The notes beneath the pieces are model-generated. The model had not been told where the DNA came from. It did not search any database and saw only the letters and a program-made list of their open reading frames with translations. Of a stretch of DNA of 19,345 nucleotides, positions 1 through 7,751 are shown in pieces. Source of the DNA: VRUE01 sp963707965 (GTDB lineage Bacteria; Actinomycetota; Thermoleophilia; Solirubrobacterales; 70-9); the NCBI GenBank assembly GCA_963707965.1, contig CAVPRR010000001.1, positions 1 to 19,345 on the forward strand, read 5' to 3'. Position 1 is the stretch's first letter. Each line of letters starts with the position of its first letter. The translations under genes were made by a program, and so were the position numbers.

Positions 1-232
1 CGACCCGCGGCGGCACCTCGGGGAAGGTGTGGCGCTCGACGATGCCCTCCTCTTCCAGCAACCGCAGCCGCAACGAGAGCGTGCGCGGACTGATCCCCTC
101 CAGCGAGCGCTCCAGCTGGCAGAAGCGGCTGGAGCCCTCGGCCAGATCGCGGATCAGCAGCAGCGTCCACTTTCCACAGACCACCTCGGCCGTGCGGCAA
201 ACGGGACATGAGGAGTTGCGAAGAGCGCTCAT
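1..232 (-). CDS. HxlR-family transcriptional regulator, N-terminal part (runs off the window)
   Basis: The minus strand is open from an ATG at 232-230 to the window edge, giving about 77 residues. The N-terminus has the HxlR signature: a cysteine in a CPVC context near residue 9, then a GKWTLLLIRDL helix, an FCQLERSLEGISPRTLS recognition-helix region, and the wing start LLEEEGIVERHTFPEVPPRV. HxlR proteins are dimeric winged-helix DNA-binding proteins of about 100-130 residues, some of which sense reactive species through the N-terminal cysteine. Roughly the last third is missing here. The gene is divergent from the minor-pilin operon starting at 361, with 128 bp between, so it could control itself and/or that operon, but no experiment or direct evidence supports this. 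The family call is firm and the target is unknown. Confidence 0.88.
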   Translation of the reverse strand, partial: MSALRNSSCPVCRTAEVVCGKWTLLLIRDLAEGSSRFCQLERSLEGISPRTLSLRLRLLEEEGIVERHTFPEVPPRV

Positions 233-262
233 AAGCGGCGGAACAACGAGTGTAGCGCCATA

Positions 263-279
263 GCTTCATTTACTGAAGC
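263..279. promoter_or_regulatory. Inverted repeat in the HxlR/pilin intergenic region, candidate operator
   Basis: A perfect 6-bp inverted repeat (GCTTCA, 5-bp spacer, TGAAGC) lies 31 bp upstream of the HxlR start codon and 82 bp upstream of the PilV-like start. HxlR proteins commonly bind short palindromes near their own promoters, so this is a candidate autoregulatory site. The rest of the 233-360 interval shows no recognisable gene or RNA. Confidence 0.4.
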
Positions 280-360
280 ATTGGCCGATCCGCGCCAGAT
301 GGCCGCCTTCGGCGCCAAGAACGGCTAAAGACACGGGGCCGTGCGTCCGATGGGGAAGCC

Positions 361-1689
361 ATGACGCCGAGAGGGCGAATAGCGCCGCCTGGGGAAGAAG
401 GATTCGCACTGATCGAGGTCCTGGTCAGCGCACTCGTCCTCGCGATCGTCGCCGCCGGCGTCATGGCCCTCCTGCAGGCGACCACCCGCTCGGCCGCCAA
501 CGAGCGACGCCACGCGGAGGCCTACGCGATAGCCCAGGAAGACCAGGCCCATCTGCGCTCGATGCGACTCTCGGCTCTCAACAGGCTGGAACAGACGCGA
601 ACCGTCTCGGTCGACGGCAACGAATTCACGGTCAAATCGCAGGGCGTGTTCGTCAACAACACGACCAGCGAACCCTCCTCCTGCACCTCCGGGAAAACCG
701 CGGCCGACTACGTGCGGATCACCTCGACCACATCCTGGCCCGGCAGCCGCCAGCCCGTCGTCATCCAGAGCATCGTCTCCCCTTCCAACGGCTCGCTCGA
801 CCCCAACCACGGCACCCTGGTGATCACCGCCAAAAACGCCGCCAGCCAACCGTTGGCCGGCATCGGCCTCTCGGGGACCGGCGCGGGAACCTTCAGCGGC
901 ACCACCGACTCCACCGGCTGCGCCAACTTCAACGATCTGCCTGCCGGCAACTACAGCGTCGTTCCCAGCGGCCCGGGCCTGGTCGACCTGCATGGCGAAT
1001 CCCCCGCCGCACAGCCGACCAGCGTCATCGCCGCGGGCACCAACACCCTGCAGCTCCAATTCGACTACGGAGCGACGCTGCCGGTCAAGTTCAAATACCT
1101 GGTCGGCAGCGGCCCGCAATTCAAAGCGGCGATGATCGACTCGGTCTTCGTCTTCAACAGCCTGATGAACCCGGCGAAACCGTATTGGGCGCCAGGCAAA
1201 GCACGGGTATCGGAAGTCGTCGCGACGCCGATCTTCCCCTTCACCAGCCCCGACAGCGTCTACGCCGGCGCCTGCGAAAAAAACAACCCCGGCAGCGGCG
1301 CCGGCCTGGGAAGCGTCACCCTCCAGTCCGGCGAAACCCGCGAACCGCCGGCGCTGGAATTGCAGGTTCCAGCCCTCGAAGTAACGGTGATGAACGGGAG
1401 CTCTCCCGTGAGCGGCGCCAAAATCACGGTCACCGACGAAAACTGCGAAGTCGGAGGCAGCAATCTGATGAGGGAATTCACCAGCGACTCGCAAGGCCAC
1501 CAGAGCAACGCCGAATACGGACTGCCCTGGGGCACATACAAAATCTGCGCCTCCGCCAACTACGGGGGCACCTATCACCGCAAGCGCGAATCGGGCGTCA
1601 CGGTGCACAGCTTGACGTCCACGACATCGCGCACATTGAGCCTGCCCAGCTCGGGCTCGGAAACCGGAAGCAACAAGAAATGCCCCTGA
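361..1689 (+). CDS. PilV-like minor pilin with Cna-B/carboxypeptidase-regulatory-like domains
   Basis: The 442-residue product begins with a class III signal peptide: short polar leader, cleavage after Gly14 (GEEG/FALIEV), Glu at mature position 5 (Glu19), then a hydrophobic helix to about residue 40. This is the GspI/PilV type of minor pilin, processed by PilD and placed at the pilus tip or in the priming complex. The rest is much longer than a normal PilV (about 150-200 aa). Residues ~150-230 and ~335-430 look like two beta-sandwich domains of the Cna-B or carboxypeptidase-regulatory type, with the pattern GTLVITA...PLAGIGLSG...DSTGCANFNDLPAGNYSV and LEVTVMNGSSPVSGAKITV...LPWGTYKICA. These could be adhesive or stalk modules. 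GGGGAAG precedes the ATG. It is the first gene of an overlapping operon; the next gene starts inside its last codons. Confidence 0.85.
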   Translation: MTPRGRIAPPGEEGFALIEVLVSALVLAIVAAGVMALLQATTRSAANERRHAEAYAIAQEDQAHLRSMRLSALNRLEQTRTVSVDGNEFTVKSQGVFVNNTTSEPSSCTSGKTAADYVRITSTTSWPGSRQPVVIQSIVSPSNGSLDPNHGTLVITAKNAASQPLAGIGLSGTGAGTFSGTTDSTGCANFNDLPAGNYSVVPSGPGLVDLHGESPAAQPTSVIAAGTNTLQLQFDYGATLPVKFKYLVGSGPQFKAAMIDSVFVFNSLMNPAKPYWAPGKARVSEVVATPIFPFTSPDSVYAGACEKNNPGSGAGLGSVTLQSGETREPPALELQVPALEVTVMNGSSPVSGAKITVTDENCEVGGSNLMREFTSDSQGHQSNAEYGLPWGTYKICASANYGGTYHRKRESGVTVHSLTSTTSRTLSLPSSGSETGSNKKCP

Positions 1690-2378
1690 CGCATCTGAAA
1701 CCGATCCGCGACGAGAGCGGCACCACCCTGGTCGAGCTGATGGTGGCGGTCGCGACCGGGCTCGTCATCCTCTCGGCCTTGACGATGGTGATACTCACCA
1801 CGCTGCACGGGTCCGTCAGGGTCACCGCCCGCGTCCATGCCACGCAGCGCGCGCGCGTCGCGCTCGCCAACCTGATGGAAGAGCTGCACTCGGCCTGCAT
1901 CACACCGGAACTCGCGCCCATCAAAGAAGAAAGCAGCGGCACGGTGCTCAGGTTCGTCCACCAGACGGGCTCCGAAGTCGCCCCGGCCCCAATCCTCAGC
2001 GTGGTCAGCCTCAGCGGCAACGCGCTCTCCCAGTCTGACTACGAACCAACCGGAGGCATCCCGCCCAACTGGAGCTTCTCGGAAACTCCGAGTTCGACCC
2101 GCACGCTGCTGACTGGCGTGGCGCCGACGCCGCCGAGCAGCTCGATCTTCAGCTACTACTCCTACTCCAGCGGCACGGTCTCCACAACGCCGCAGACGAC
2201 GCCGCTGAGCGAAAACGAAGCGGCGCTCACCGTCGAGATCCACGCAGCGCTGACCGTCGCCCCCGAAAACACCCCGGTGGCGGACGCCGGGGCAGACGCG
2301 AGCGTCCAGAACAGCGCCACGCTGCGCCTCACCCCGCCCTCGTTCAACGAAGGATCGCCGGCCCGGCCATGCGCGTGA
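1680..2378 (+). CDS. PilW/GspJ-like minor pilin
   Basis: The frame is open much further upstream, but the real start is the ATG at 1680. It overlaps the previous stop codon by 10 bp, has GGAAG about 8 nt upstream, and places a class III signal directly at the N-terminus. The 232-residue product has Arg-Asp-Glu-Ser-Gly14 then TTLVELMVA: cleavage after Gly14, an unusual Thr instead of Phe/Met at mature position 1, and Glu19 at mature position 5. A hydrophobic helix runs to about residue 45, followed by a GspJ/PilW-like region and a Ser/Thr/Pro-rich C-terminal part. It is expected to join the pilus-initiating minor-pilin complex with the PilV-like and PilX-like neighbours. Translation is probably coupled to both neighbours by the overlaps. 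Confidence 0.85.
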   Translation: MPLTHLKPIRDESGTTLVELMVAVATGLVILSALTMVILTTLHGSVRVTARVHATQRARVALANLMEELHSACITPELAPIKEESSGTVLRFVHQTGSEVAPAPILSVVSLSGNALSQSDYEPTGGIPPNWSFSETPSSTRTLLTGVAPTPPSSSIFSYYSYSSGTVSTTPQTTPLSENEAALTVEIHAALTVAPENTPVADAGADASVQNSATLRLTPPSFNEGSPARPCA

Positions 2379-4021
2379 ACCGAAACACCAACGAGAGCGG
2401 CTTCACGATGATCATGACGGTGATCGGCGTCTCGCTGATCGCGATGCTGGTGCTGGTCGCCGTCACCGCCGTCAACGGCGACTCCCACCTGACCGCGCAC
2501 GACCTCCGGCAGAAGCAGGCCTACGAGGCGGCCAAGGCGGGGATCGACGACTACGCCTACCACCTGCACGCCAACACCAGCTACTGGACCAATTGCGCGA
2601 ACGTGGAAGCCCCCACCGCCGTCAACCTCGAGGGCTCGACGGCGAACCGGCGCTCGGTGCCGGGCAACACGGGCGCGCAATACGCGATCGAGCTGCTGCC
2701 CTCGACCAGCCAGACCAAATACACCCAGTGCAACACCGAACACCCGACCGAAAGCATGCTCCAGTCGGAAGACCCGCTGAAGGGGACCTTCCGCATCCGC
2801 TCAACCGGCTTCGACGGCAACGTTCAGAGGTCGATCGTCGCAACCTTCAAGCCGGCCAGCTTCCTCGACTACGTCTACTTCACCCAGCGCGAGACCTCCG
2901 ACCCGGTCACCTACTACTACTACGGCGAAGCCACCGTCAATGGCGCCTACGTACAGTGCTCGAAAACGATCGCGGAAGGCCGCTACAGCGCGACAATCCC
3001 GAATTCCGGCGGTAGGTACTGCGACACGATCTCCTTCGTCACCGGCGACTTCATCAACGGCCCCATGCACACCAACGACGCGTTCGTGATCTGCGGTGAA
3101 CCGACGCTGGGAGGCTCGGCAGCCGACCCGATCGAGGTCAGCGGGCCCCCCAAAGGGTGGTTCTCGACCAGCGACAAAAGCCTCCATTCGGGATCGAACT
3201 GCAACGGCTCCGAAAAAAACTTCCAGGGAACGCTGACCGCCAACTCGGCGACCCTCACCCCTCCGCCGACCAACAGCGAACTCCAGGCGATCGCCGAACC
3301 ACAGTTCAGGTACAAAGGCCAGACGCGAATCTGCCTCAGCGGCGAATCGATGACCGTGATGACGCTGACCGCCAGCGGCACCTGCGCCGCGCCGCAAAGC
3401 GTCCTCTACAGCGGCTCGATTCCGGCCAACGGCGTCGTCTACGACGAAAGCGGCACCTGCTCGAGCGCCTACACCCCCTTCAATGTCTCCTACGCGATCA
3501 CCGAACCGCCTTCGGAATGCGGGAACGTCTACCTCGAAGGCAGCTACACCGGTCAGCTGACAATCGCGGCGGCAAACGACATCGTGATCACGGGCAACGT
3601 CTGCCTCGAATCCTGCTCGAACGAACCGCCGATGACAGGCGAAGGCGTACTGGGCCTGGTCGCCAACAACTTCGTCCGCATCTATCACCCCGAGCCCTAC
3701 AACGCAGAAACAAAAACGTTTGAATGCAAAAACGGGACGGGGTCTATCCAGAACGTGACGATCCACGCGGCGATCCTGGCGATCGCGCACTCCTTCATCG
3801 TCGACAACTACAACTGCGGCGCCAAGCTCGGCACGCTGAAGGTCAACGGCGCAATCGCGCAGAAATACCGCGGCGCCGTCGGCACCGGCGGGGGCGGCAG
3901 CAGCGGCACCGGCTACCTGAAGAGCTACAACTACGACGGCCGACTCCGCTACATCGAGCCACCGAGCTTCATCGAGCCGGAAAAAACCGCCTGGGTGATC
4001 GGGCGGGAGACGCTCGAATAG
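2369..4021 (+). CDS. PilX/GspK-like large minor pilin
   Basis: The 550-residue protein starts with NESG11/FTMIM and a long hydrophobic helix (to about residue 35), followed by a KQAYEAAKAGIDDYAYHL segment typical of PilX_N/GspK-type pseudopilins. Mature position 5 is Met16, not Glu. That is also usual in GspK/PilX-type proteins, which cap the tip and lack the Glu5-Phe1 interaction. The remainder is large, Cys-containing and rich in short beta-strand-like segments, with a Gly-rich stretch near residue 510 (GTGGGGSSGTG). It has no domain I can name. Its ATG overlaps the preceding stop by 10 bp, so the three minor pilins form one translationally coupled unit. A probable terminator follows directly. 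Confidence 0.8.
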   Translation: MRVNRNTNESGFTMIMTVIGVSLIAMLVLVAVTAVNGDSHLTAHDLRQKQAYEAAKAGIDDYAYHLHANTSYWTNCANVEAPTAVNLEGSTANRRSVPGNTGAQYAIELLPSTSQTKYTQCNTEHPTESMLQSEDPLKGTFRIRSTGFDGNVQRSIVATFKPASFLDYVYFTQRETSDPVTYYYYGEATVNGAYVQCSKTIAEGRYSATIPNSGGRYCDTISFVTGDFINGPMHTNDAFVICGEPTLGGSAADPIEVSGPPKGWFSTSDKSLHSGSNCNGSEKNFQGTLTANSATLTPPPTNSELQAIAEPQFRYKGQTRICLSGESMTVMTLTASGTCAAPQSVLYSGSIPANGVVYDESGTCSSAYTPFNVSYAITEPPSECGNVYLEGSYTGQLTIAAANDIVITGNVCLESCSNEPPMTGEGVLGLVANNFVRIYHPEPYNAETKTFECKNGTGSIQNVTIHAAILAIAHSFIVDNYNCGAKLGTLKVNGAIAQKYRGAVGTGGGGSSGTGYLKSYNYDGRLRYIEPPSFIEPEKTAWVIGRETLE

Positions 4022-4040
4022 CCGCTAGCAATTTTTATTT
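4003..4040 (+). terminator. Probable intrinsic terminator after the minor-pilin block
   Basis: GCGG (4003-4006) can pair with CCGC (4022-4025), with an inner GAG/CTC helix. A T-rich stretch ATTTTTATTT follows at 4031-4040, unusual in this GC-rich window. The stem is short, so partial read-through into pilM is possible. The interval 4041-4108 holds no gene I can support. Confidence 0.45.
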
Positions 4041-4108
4041 CTTGGTAGCCGAAGGCAAAGGTTCTACGGCCATCTGGTCGATGCAAGAGCGTGGCGGTTC
4101 GATGACGC

Positions 4109-4144
4109 CGTCCGCTCGCCCATGAACGTCCGCTCGCCCATGAA
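4109..4144 (+). repeat. Perfect 18-bp tandem duplication containing two pilM start codons
   Basis: Bases 4109-4126 (CGTCCGCTCGCCCATGAA) are repeated exactly at 4127-4144. Each copy carries an in-frame ATG (4122 and 4140), so the duplication adds six codons and a second possible start to pilM. No strong Shine-Dalgarno sequence precedes either ATG. Confidence 0.9.
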
Positions 4145-5228
4145 GATCCCATCATTCAAGAAGACCGCCAAGGACACCGCTCTGGTTGGGCTCGAGATCG
4201 AGGCCGGCAGCATCGGCGCTGCCGAGGTGCGCAGCAACGGGGAGGCGCACCTGACGGCGGCGGCCACCACGCCGCTCCCCCCGGAGGCGTTCCACGACGG
4301 CGAGGTCACCGACCCCGGCAGCGTCGCCGCTGCGCTGAGCGACCTCTTCGCCGAGCACAAGCTCGGCAAGCGCGTCCGCCTCGGCATCGCCAACCAGCGC
4401 GTCGTGGTGCGAACGCTGCGGTTGCCGGCGATCGACGATCCGAACGAGCTCGCCGCCGCGGTCCGCTTCGCCGCCCAGGAGCAGATCGCGATGCCGTTGG
4501 ACCAAGCGGTTGTCGATCACCGCGTCGTTGGCGGAGTCGGCGCGATCGAGGGTGCCGGACCCCAGGTCGACGTGATCGTCGTCGCCGCCCGCCGCGACAT
4601 GATCGCCGCCTCGCTCAGGCCGCTGAAGGACGCGGGCCTGGAGCCGGTCGGCGTTGACCTCTCGGCCTTCGGCATGATCCGCGCGCTCGGCGACCTGGCA
4701 AGCCCGGCACTCGAGGGCGAAGACCAGCCCGCCCCCGCGGCCGTTCTCTACTGCAGCGTCGGCGACGTCACCAACCTCGCCGTCGCCAAGAACCGCTCCT
4801 GCCTCTTCACCCGCGTCTCCCCGGTCGGCCTCGAGGACATCGCCGGCGGCTTTGCTTCGGTCACCGGATTGACGCCGGACCACGCCCAGATGTGGCTCGA
4901 CCACGTCGGGCTCGAGCAGTCGCTCGAGCAGATCGAGGGAGATCCGGACACGGTCACCAAGGCTCGCGCCGCGCTTGAGAACGGCGCCGCGGCGCTGCTC
5001 GACGAGCTGCGCCTCTCGCTCGACTTCTACGGCGCCCAGGAGGCGGCGGTGCCCGTAAACCGCGTCGTCCTCTGCGGGCCCGGCAGCGCGATCCCCGGCC
5101 TCGCCGTCCACATGGAGCCCGTCCTCGGCCTGCCAATCGAGGTCGGCCGCCCCGAGGCTCTCTACGACCTCGACCCGGCCGCCGCCGCCCGCCTCACCCT
5201 GCCCTTCGGACTCGCCCTGGAGCGCTAG
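4140..5228 (+). CDS. pilM: Type IV pilus inner-membrane platform protein PilM
   Basis: PilM is a cytoplasmic actin-like (FtsA/MreB-fold) protein that binds the PilN N-terminus and links the PilNO complex to the motor platform. The product of about 362 residues begins MKIPSFKK, then VGLEIEAGSIGAAEV, the position of the first phosphate-binding loop. The usual Asp of this loop (LDIG) is Glu here. PilM features follow: LGIANQRVVVRTLRLP, a FAAQEQIAMPLDQAVVDHRVV segment, VIVVAARRDMI, GLEPVGVDLSAFGMIRAL, and a C-terminal VVLCGPGSAIPGL loop. The start is ambiguous: ATG 4122 adds six residues and ATG 4140 gives the more typical N-terminus. pilN begins 2 bp after the stop codon, so the genes are cotranscribed. 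Confidence 0.9.
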   Translation: MKIPSFKKTAKDTALVGLEIEAGSIGAAEVRSNGEAHLTAAATTPLPPEAFHDGEVTDPGSVAAALSDLFAEHKLGKRVRLGIANQRVVVRTLRLPAIDDPNELAAAVRFAAQEQIAMPLDQAVVDHRVVGGVGAIEGAGPQVDVIVVAARRDMIAASLRPLKDAGLEPVGVDLSAFGMIRALGDLASPALEGEDQPAPAAVLYCSVGDVTNLAVAKNRSCLFTRVSPVGLEDIAGGFASVTGLTPDHAQMWLDHVGLEQSLEQIEGDPDTVTKARAALENGAAALLDELRLSLDFYGAQEAAVPVNRVVLCGPGSAIPGLAVHMEPVLGLPIEVGRPEALYDLDPAAAARLTLPFGLALER

Positions 5229-5230
5229 CG

Positions 5231-5974
5231 ATGCGCCCCGTCAACCTCATCCCCGAGGAGGAGCGGCCCGGCCGCCGCCGGCCGATGCGCGGCGGCCCGC
5301 TCGCCTATATCGTCGTCGGCGCCCTCGCCGCGGCCGCGGTCGGCGTCGCCGTGCTGGCGGTCACCGACAACCAGATCTCCGACAGCAAGGTGGAAATCGC
5401 CAAGCTCGAAGACGAAAAGTCGGCGGTCGAAGCACGCGCCCAGGCCCTCGACGCCTACACCCAGTTCCACAACCTGCGCGAGCAGCGGGTCGCCACGGTC
5501 ACCAGCCTGGCCGACAGCCGCTTCGACTGGCAGCGGGTGATGCGCGAACTCGCCATCGTCCTGCCCGGCAACGTCTGGCTCACCAACCTCTCCGGCACGG
5601 TGAGCTCAGGCGTCTCCGTCAGCGGCGCGGCCAGCGTCGCCCTGCGCAGCACGATCCCCGGGCCTGCCCTGGAGCTGATCGGCTGCGCAAGCGGCCAGGA
5701 CGCCGTCGCCGGCTTCGTGCAGGCGCTGCAGCAGATCGACGGCGTCACCCGGGTCGGCGTGCAGTACTCGAAGCTCGGCGAGTCGGGCGGCGGCTCCGGC
5801 TCGACCTGCCAGACACGCGACTTCATCGCCCAGTTCCAGATGGTCGCCGCCTTCGACGCCGCACCGGTGGCCAGCGAAGAAGGGTCCGAAGGCAACGCGG
5901 CCCCGGTGCCCGCGCCGGAACCGCCCAGCGAAACGACCACCGCCTCCTCCGAATCCGAATTGGAAGGCAACTGA
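5231..5974 (+). CDS. pilN: Type IV pilus assembly protein PilN
   Basis: The 247-residue protein opens with the conserved PilN N-terminal motif for binding PilM (MRPVNLIPEEER). A single transmembrane helix follows at about residues 24-46, then a coiled coil (KVEIAKLEDEKSAVEARAQAL) and a periplasm-side ferredoxin-like domain (FDWQRVMRELAIVLPGNVWLTNL). The C-terminal ~45 residues are a low-complexity Pro/Glu/Ser tail. Cys residues in the outer domain (GCASG and STCQT) could form a disulfide. It starts 2 bp after pilM and ends 1 bp before pilO. Confidence 0.9.
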   Translation: MRPVNLIPEEERPGRRRPMRGGPLAYIVVGALAAAAVGVAVLAVTDNQISDSKVEIAKLEDEKSAVEARAQALDAYTQFHNLREQRVATVTSLADSRFDWQRVMRELAIVLPGNVWLTNLSGTVSSGVSVSGAASVALRSTIPGPALELIGCASGQDAVAGFVQALQQIDGVTRVGVQYSKLGESGGGSGSTCQTRDFIAQFQMVAAFDAAPVASEEGSEGNAAPVPAPEPPSETTTASSESELEGN

Positions 5975-5975
5975 G

Positions 5976-6812
5976 ATGAGCACCTCCAACCGCGTGATCG
6001 TCTCGATCCTCCTCGTCGCCGCCCTCGCGGTCGGCTTCTGGATGCTGGCCCTTGGGCCCAAGCGCGAAGAGGCGAACGAACTCTCGGGCCAGGTCGGGCA
6101 GCTGCAGGTCGCGCTCAGCGAAGCGCAGAGCAAGGCGATTGCAGCGGCCGCGGCGCAGCGCGAATTCCCCGCCGACTACCGCGAGCTCGTCGTGCTCGGC
6201 CAGGGGGTCCCGGCAGGCGACGAAACCGCCTCGCTCCTGGTCGAGCTGCACACGATCGCCGCCACCGCCAAGGTGAGGTTCGACAGCATCCAGCTCGAAG
6301 GGACGGGTGAAACCTCCACGCCCGCGACCGCCTCCGCCACCCCGGCGCCAGCCCCGGCGACGCCCTCGGCCGGCTCCTCCTCGAGCGCCGTGCCGGCCTC
6401 CTCCACGGTGCCGCCGACCGAGGCCGCGGCCTCGCTGCTGCCGCTCGGCGCCTCGATCGGCCCCGCCGGCCTCGGCGTGATGCCCTACAGCCTCACCTTC
6501 AGCGGCGACTTCTTCCAGATCGCCGACTTCATCGGTGGCATCGACTCCCTCGTCCACACCGGGGCCAAGCCCAGCGTCGCCGTCGACGGCCGGCTGGTAA
6601 CCCTGGACGGCTTTGCTCTCAGCACCAACCCGAAATCCGAAGAAGGCAAATCGGCGGCGACGCTGGACGCGAACTTCGCCGTCACCACCTACATCACCCC
6701 GCCCAGCCAGGGGGTGACCGCCGGCGCCACGCCCTCCGCACCGGCGCCGGTCACCACACCGGCCGGGGCAAGCGCGAGTGCGACCTCGACCCAGGTGGCG
6801 ACGGCACGATGA
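5976..6812 (+). CDS. pilO: Type IV pilus assembly protein PilO
   Basis: The 278-residue bitopic membrane protein has a transmembrane helix at about residues 8-27. A heptad-rich segment follows (REEANELSGQVGQLQVALSE), then a PilO-type core with PADYRELVVLG, SLLVELHTIAATAKV and, after an insertion, YSLTFSGDFFQIADFIGGID. That last segment is the family's signature region. An Ala/Pro/Ser/Thr linker of about 45 residues (~108-150) interrupts the ferredoxin-like core, and a similar tail ends the protein. It heterodimerises with PilN in characterised systems. Its last 4 bp overlap the next gene start (ATGA), indicating coupling. Confidence 0.87.
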   Translation: MSTSNRVIVSILLVAALAVGFWMLALGPKREEANELSGQVGQLQVALSEAQSKAIAAAAAQREFPADYRELVVLGQGVPAGDETASLLVELHTIAATAKVRFDSIQLEGTGETSTPATASATPAPAPATPSAGSSSSAVPASSTVPPTEAAASLLPLGASIGPAGLGVMPYSLTFSGDFFQIADFIGGIDSLVHTGAKPSVAVDGRLVTLDGFALSTNPKSEEGKSAATLDANFAVTTYITPPSQGVTAGATPSAPAPVTTPAGASASATSTQVATAR

Positions 6813-7699
6813 ATATGCTGAAGAAGGGCCCGGAGCTGAAGCTGCCGCAGGTCAAGGTCCCCGACTTCCTGCTCGACCTCTACTACGACCTGCGCGAGCG
6901 CCGCCTGCTGCCGCTGGTCGTGATCCTGCTCATCGCGATCGTGGCTCTGCCGATCGCGATGCGCGGCGGCTCCTCTGACTCCGAATCGGCCGAATCCGCA
7001 ACCGCGCTCGCCACTCCCGGCGCTGCCCTACCCTCCTCGAATCTGGTCGTGGCGAAGGCGGCGCCAGGCCTGCGCGACTACCGCCGTCGTCTGGCCGGCA
7101 CGCCCAAGGATCCCTTCAAGCCGCAGTACGCGACCCCCGAAGGCACGGGCAACGCGGTCGGCAGCGCAGCCGCAACCGATAACGGCTCCTCGTCCGGCGG
7201 CGCCGAAGGCCCGGCGGACACGACGACCCCCGAAACGCACTCGACCCCGCCCGAAACCACCGACACCACGCCCCCGGGCGATGGCAACGGCGAACCGTCC
7301 CAGGGCGCGCAGCTCAAGTACTACTCCTTCGCGATCGACGTCCGCGTCGTCCCGGTCTCCTCCGGCGCCGCCGACAGCAAGGCCGAGCCGTCTGTCCGCC
7401 GCAACCTGCCCGAGCTGACGATGCTGCCCAGCCGCAAAGAGCCGGCGCTGACCTTCATAAGCGTCAGCAAGGACGAAAAGAAGGCGCTGATGCTGGTCTC
7501 CGACCAGGTCACCGGCCTCTTCGGCGACGGCGTCTGCGTGGTCGGCTCGGAGACCTGCCAGCTCCTGGCCCTCGAACAGGGCATTCCCGAGACCGTCGTC
7601 TACGGCCCCAAGGAGCGCACCTTCCGCATCGAGCTGCTGAAGGTCCGCCTGCTCGCCACCAGCAAGCTCCACAAGGCCCCGCTCGGCGAGCCCAAGTAG
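6809..7699 (+). CDS. Membrane protein in the PilP position of the pilMNO operon
   Basis: The 296-residue protein has a cytosolic N-terminus of about 33 residues, one transmembrane helix (~34-51) and an exported part. This contains a disordered Gly/Ser/Thr/Pro linker (~110-160) and a compact C-terminal domain (~165-285) with alternating hydrophobic strands (FAIDVRVVPV, ALTFISVSKDEKKALMLVS, TFRIELLKVRLLAT). I see no lipobox and no clear PilP signature. Its place directly after pilO, with a 4-bp overlap, suggests that it completes the PilNO complex in a monoderm without PilP/PilQ. That function is inferred from context only. The DYRRRLAGTPKDPFKP segment recalls the short proline-rich motif by which PilP-like proteins contact partners, but this is weak. 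Confidence 0.75.
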   Translation: MNMLKKGPELKLPQVKVPDFLLDLYYDLRERRLLPLVVILLIAIVALPIAMRGGSSDSESAESATALATPGAALPSSNLVVAKAAPGLRDYRRRLAGTPKDPFKPQYATPEGTGNAVGSAAATDNGSSSGGAEGPADTTTPETHSTPPETTDTTPPGDGNGEPSQGAQLKYYSFAIDVRVVPVSSGAADSKAEPSVRRNLPELTMLPSRKEPALTFISVSKDEKKALMLVSDQVTGLFGDGVCVVGSETCQLLALEQGIPETVVYGPKERTFRIELLKVRLLATSKLHKAPLGEPK

Positions 7700-7751
7700 C
7701 AGGAAAAGGGCGGCGGCAAGTCGGCATAGCGGCCGGCGGGCCAGCCGCTTC
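7700..7751. other. Convergent intergenic gap between the two halves of the T4P locus
   Basis: The 52 bp separate the stop codons of the PilP-position gene (plus) and pilD (minus). GCGGC and GCCGC can form a weak stem, but no T-tract follows on either strand, so I do not call a terminator. Confidence 0.5.

Noticed and set aside
212..322. A short plus-strand open stretch ending in MAAFGAKNG-stop before the minor pilins.
   Set aside because: It is only 37 codons with no start signal or similarity I recognise, and it overlaps the HxlR start. It is not supportable as a gene end.
4041..4108. A GGCAAAGG and GCAAGAGC pair upstream of pilM that recalls GEMM riboswitch blocks.
   Set aside because: The blocks are degenerate and the GNRA hairpin and closing P1 are absent, in contrast to the complete aptamer at 11699-11784.
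7700..7751. A bidirectional terminator between the convergent halves.
   Set aside because: Only a weak GC stem is present, with no T-run on either strand.
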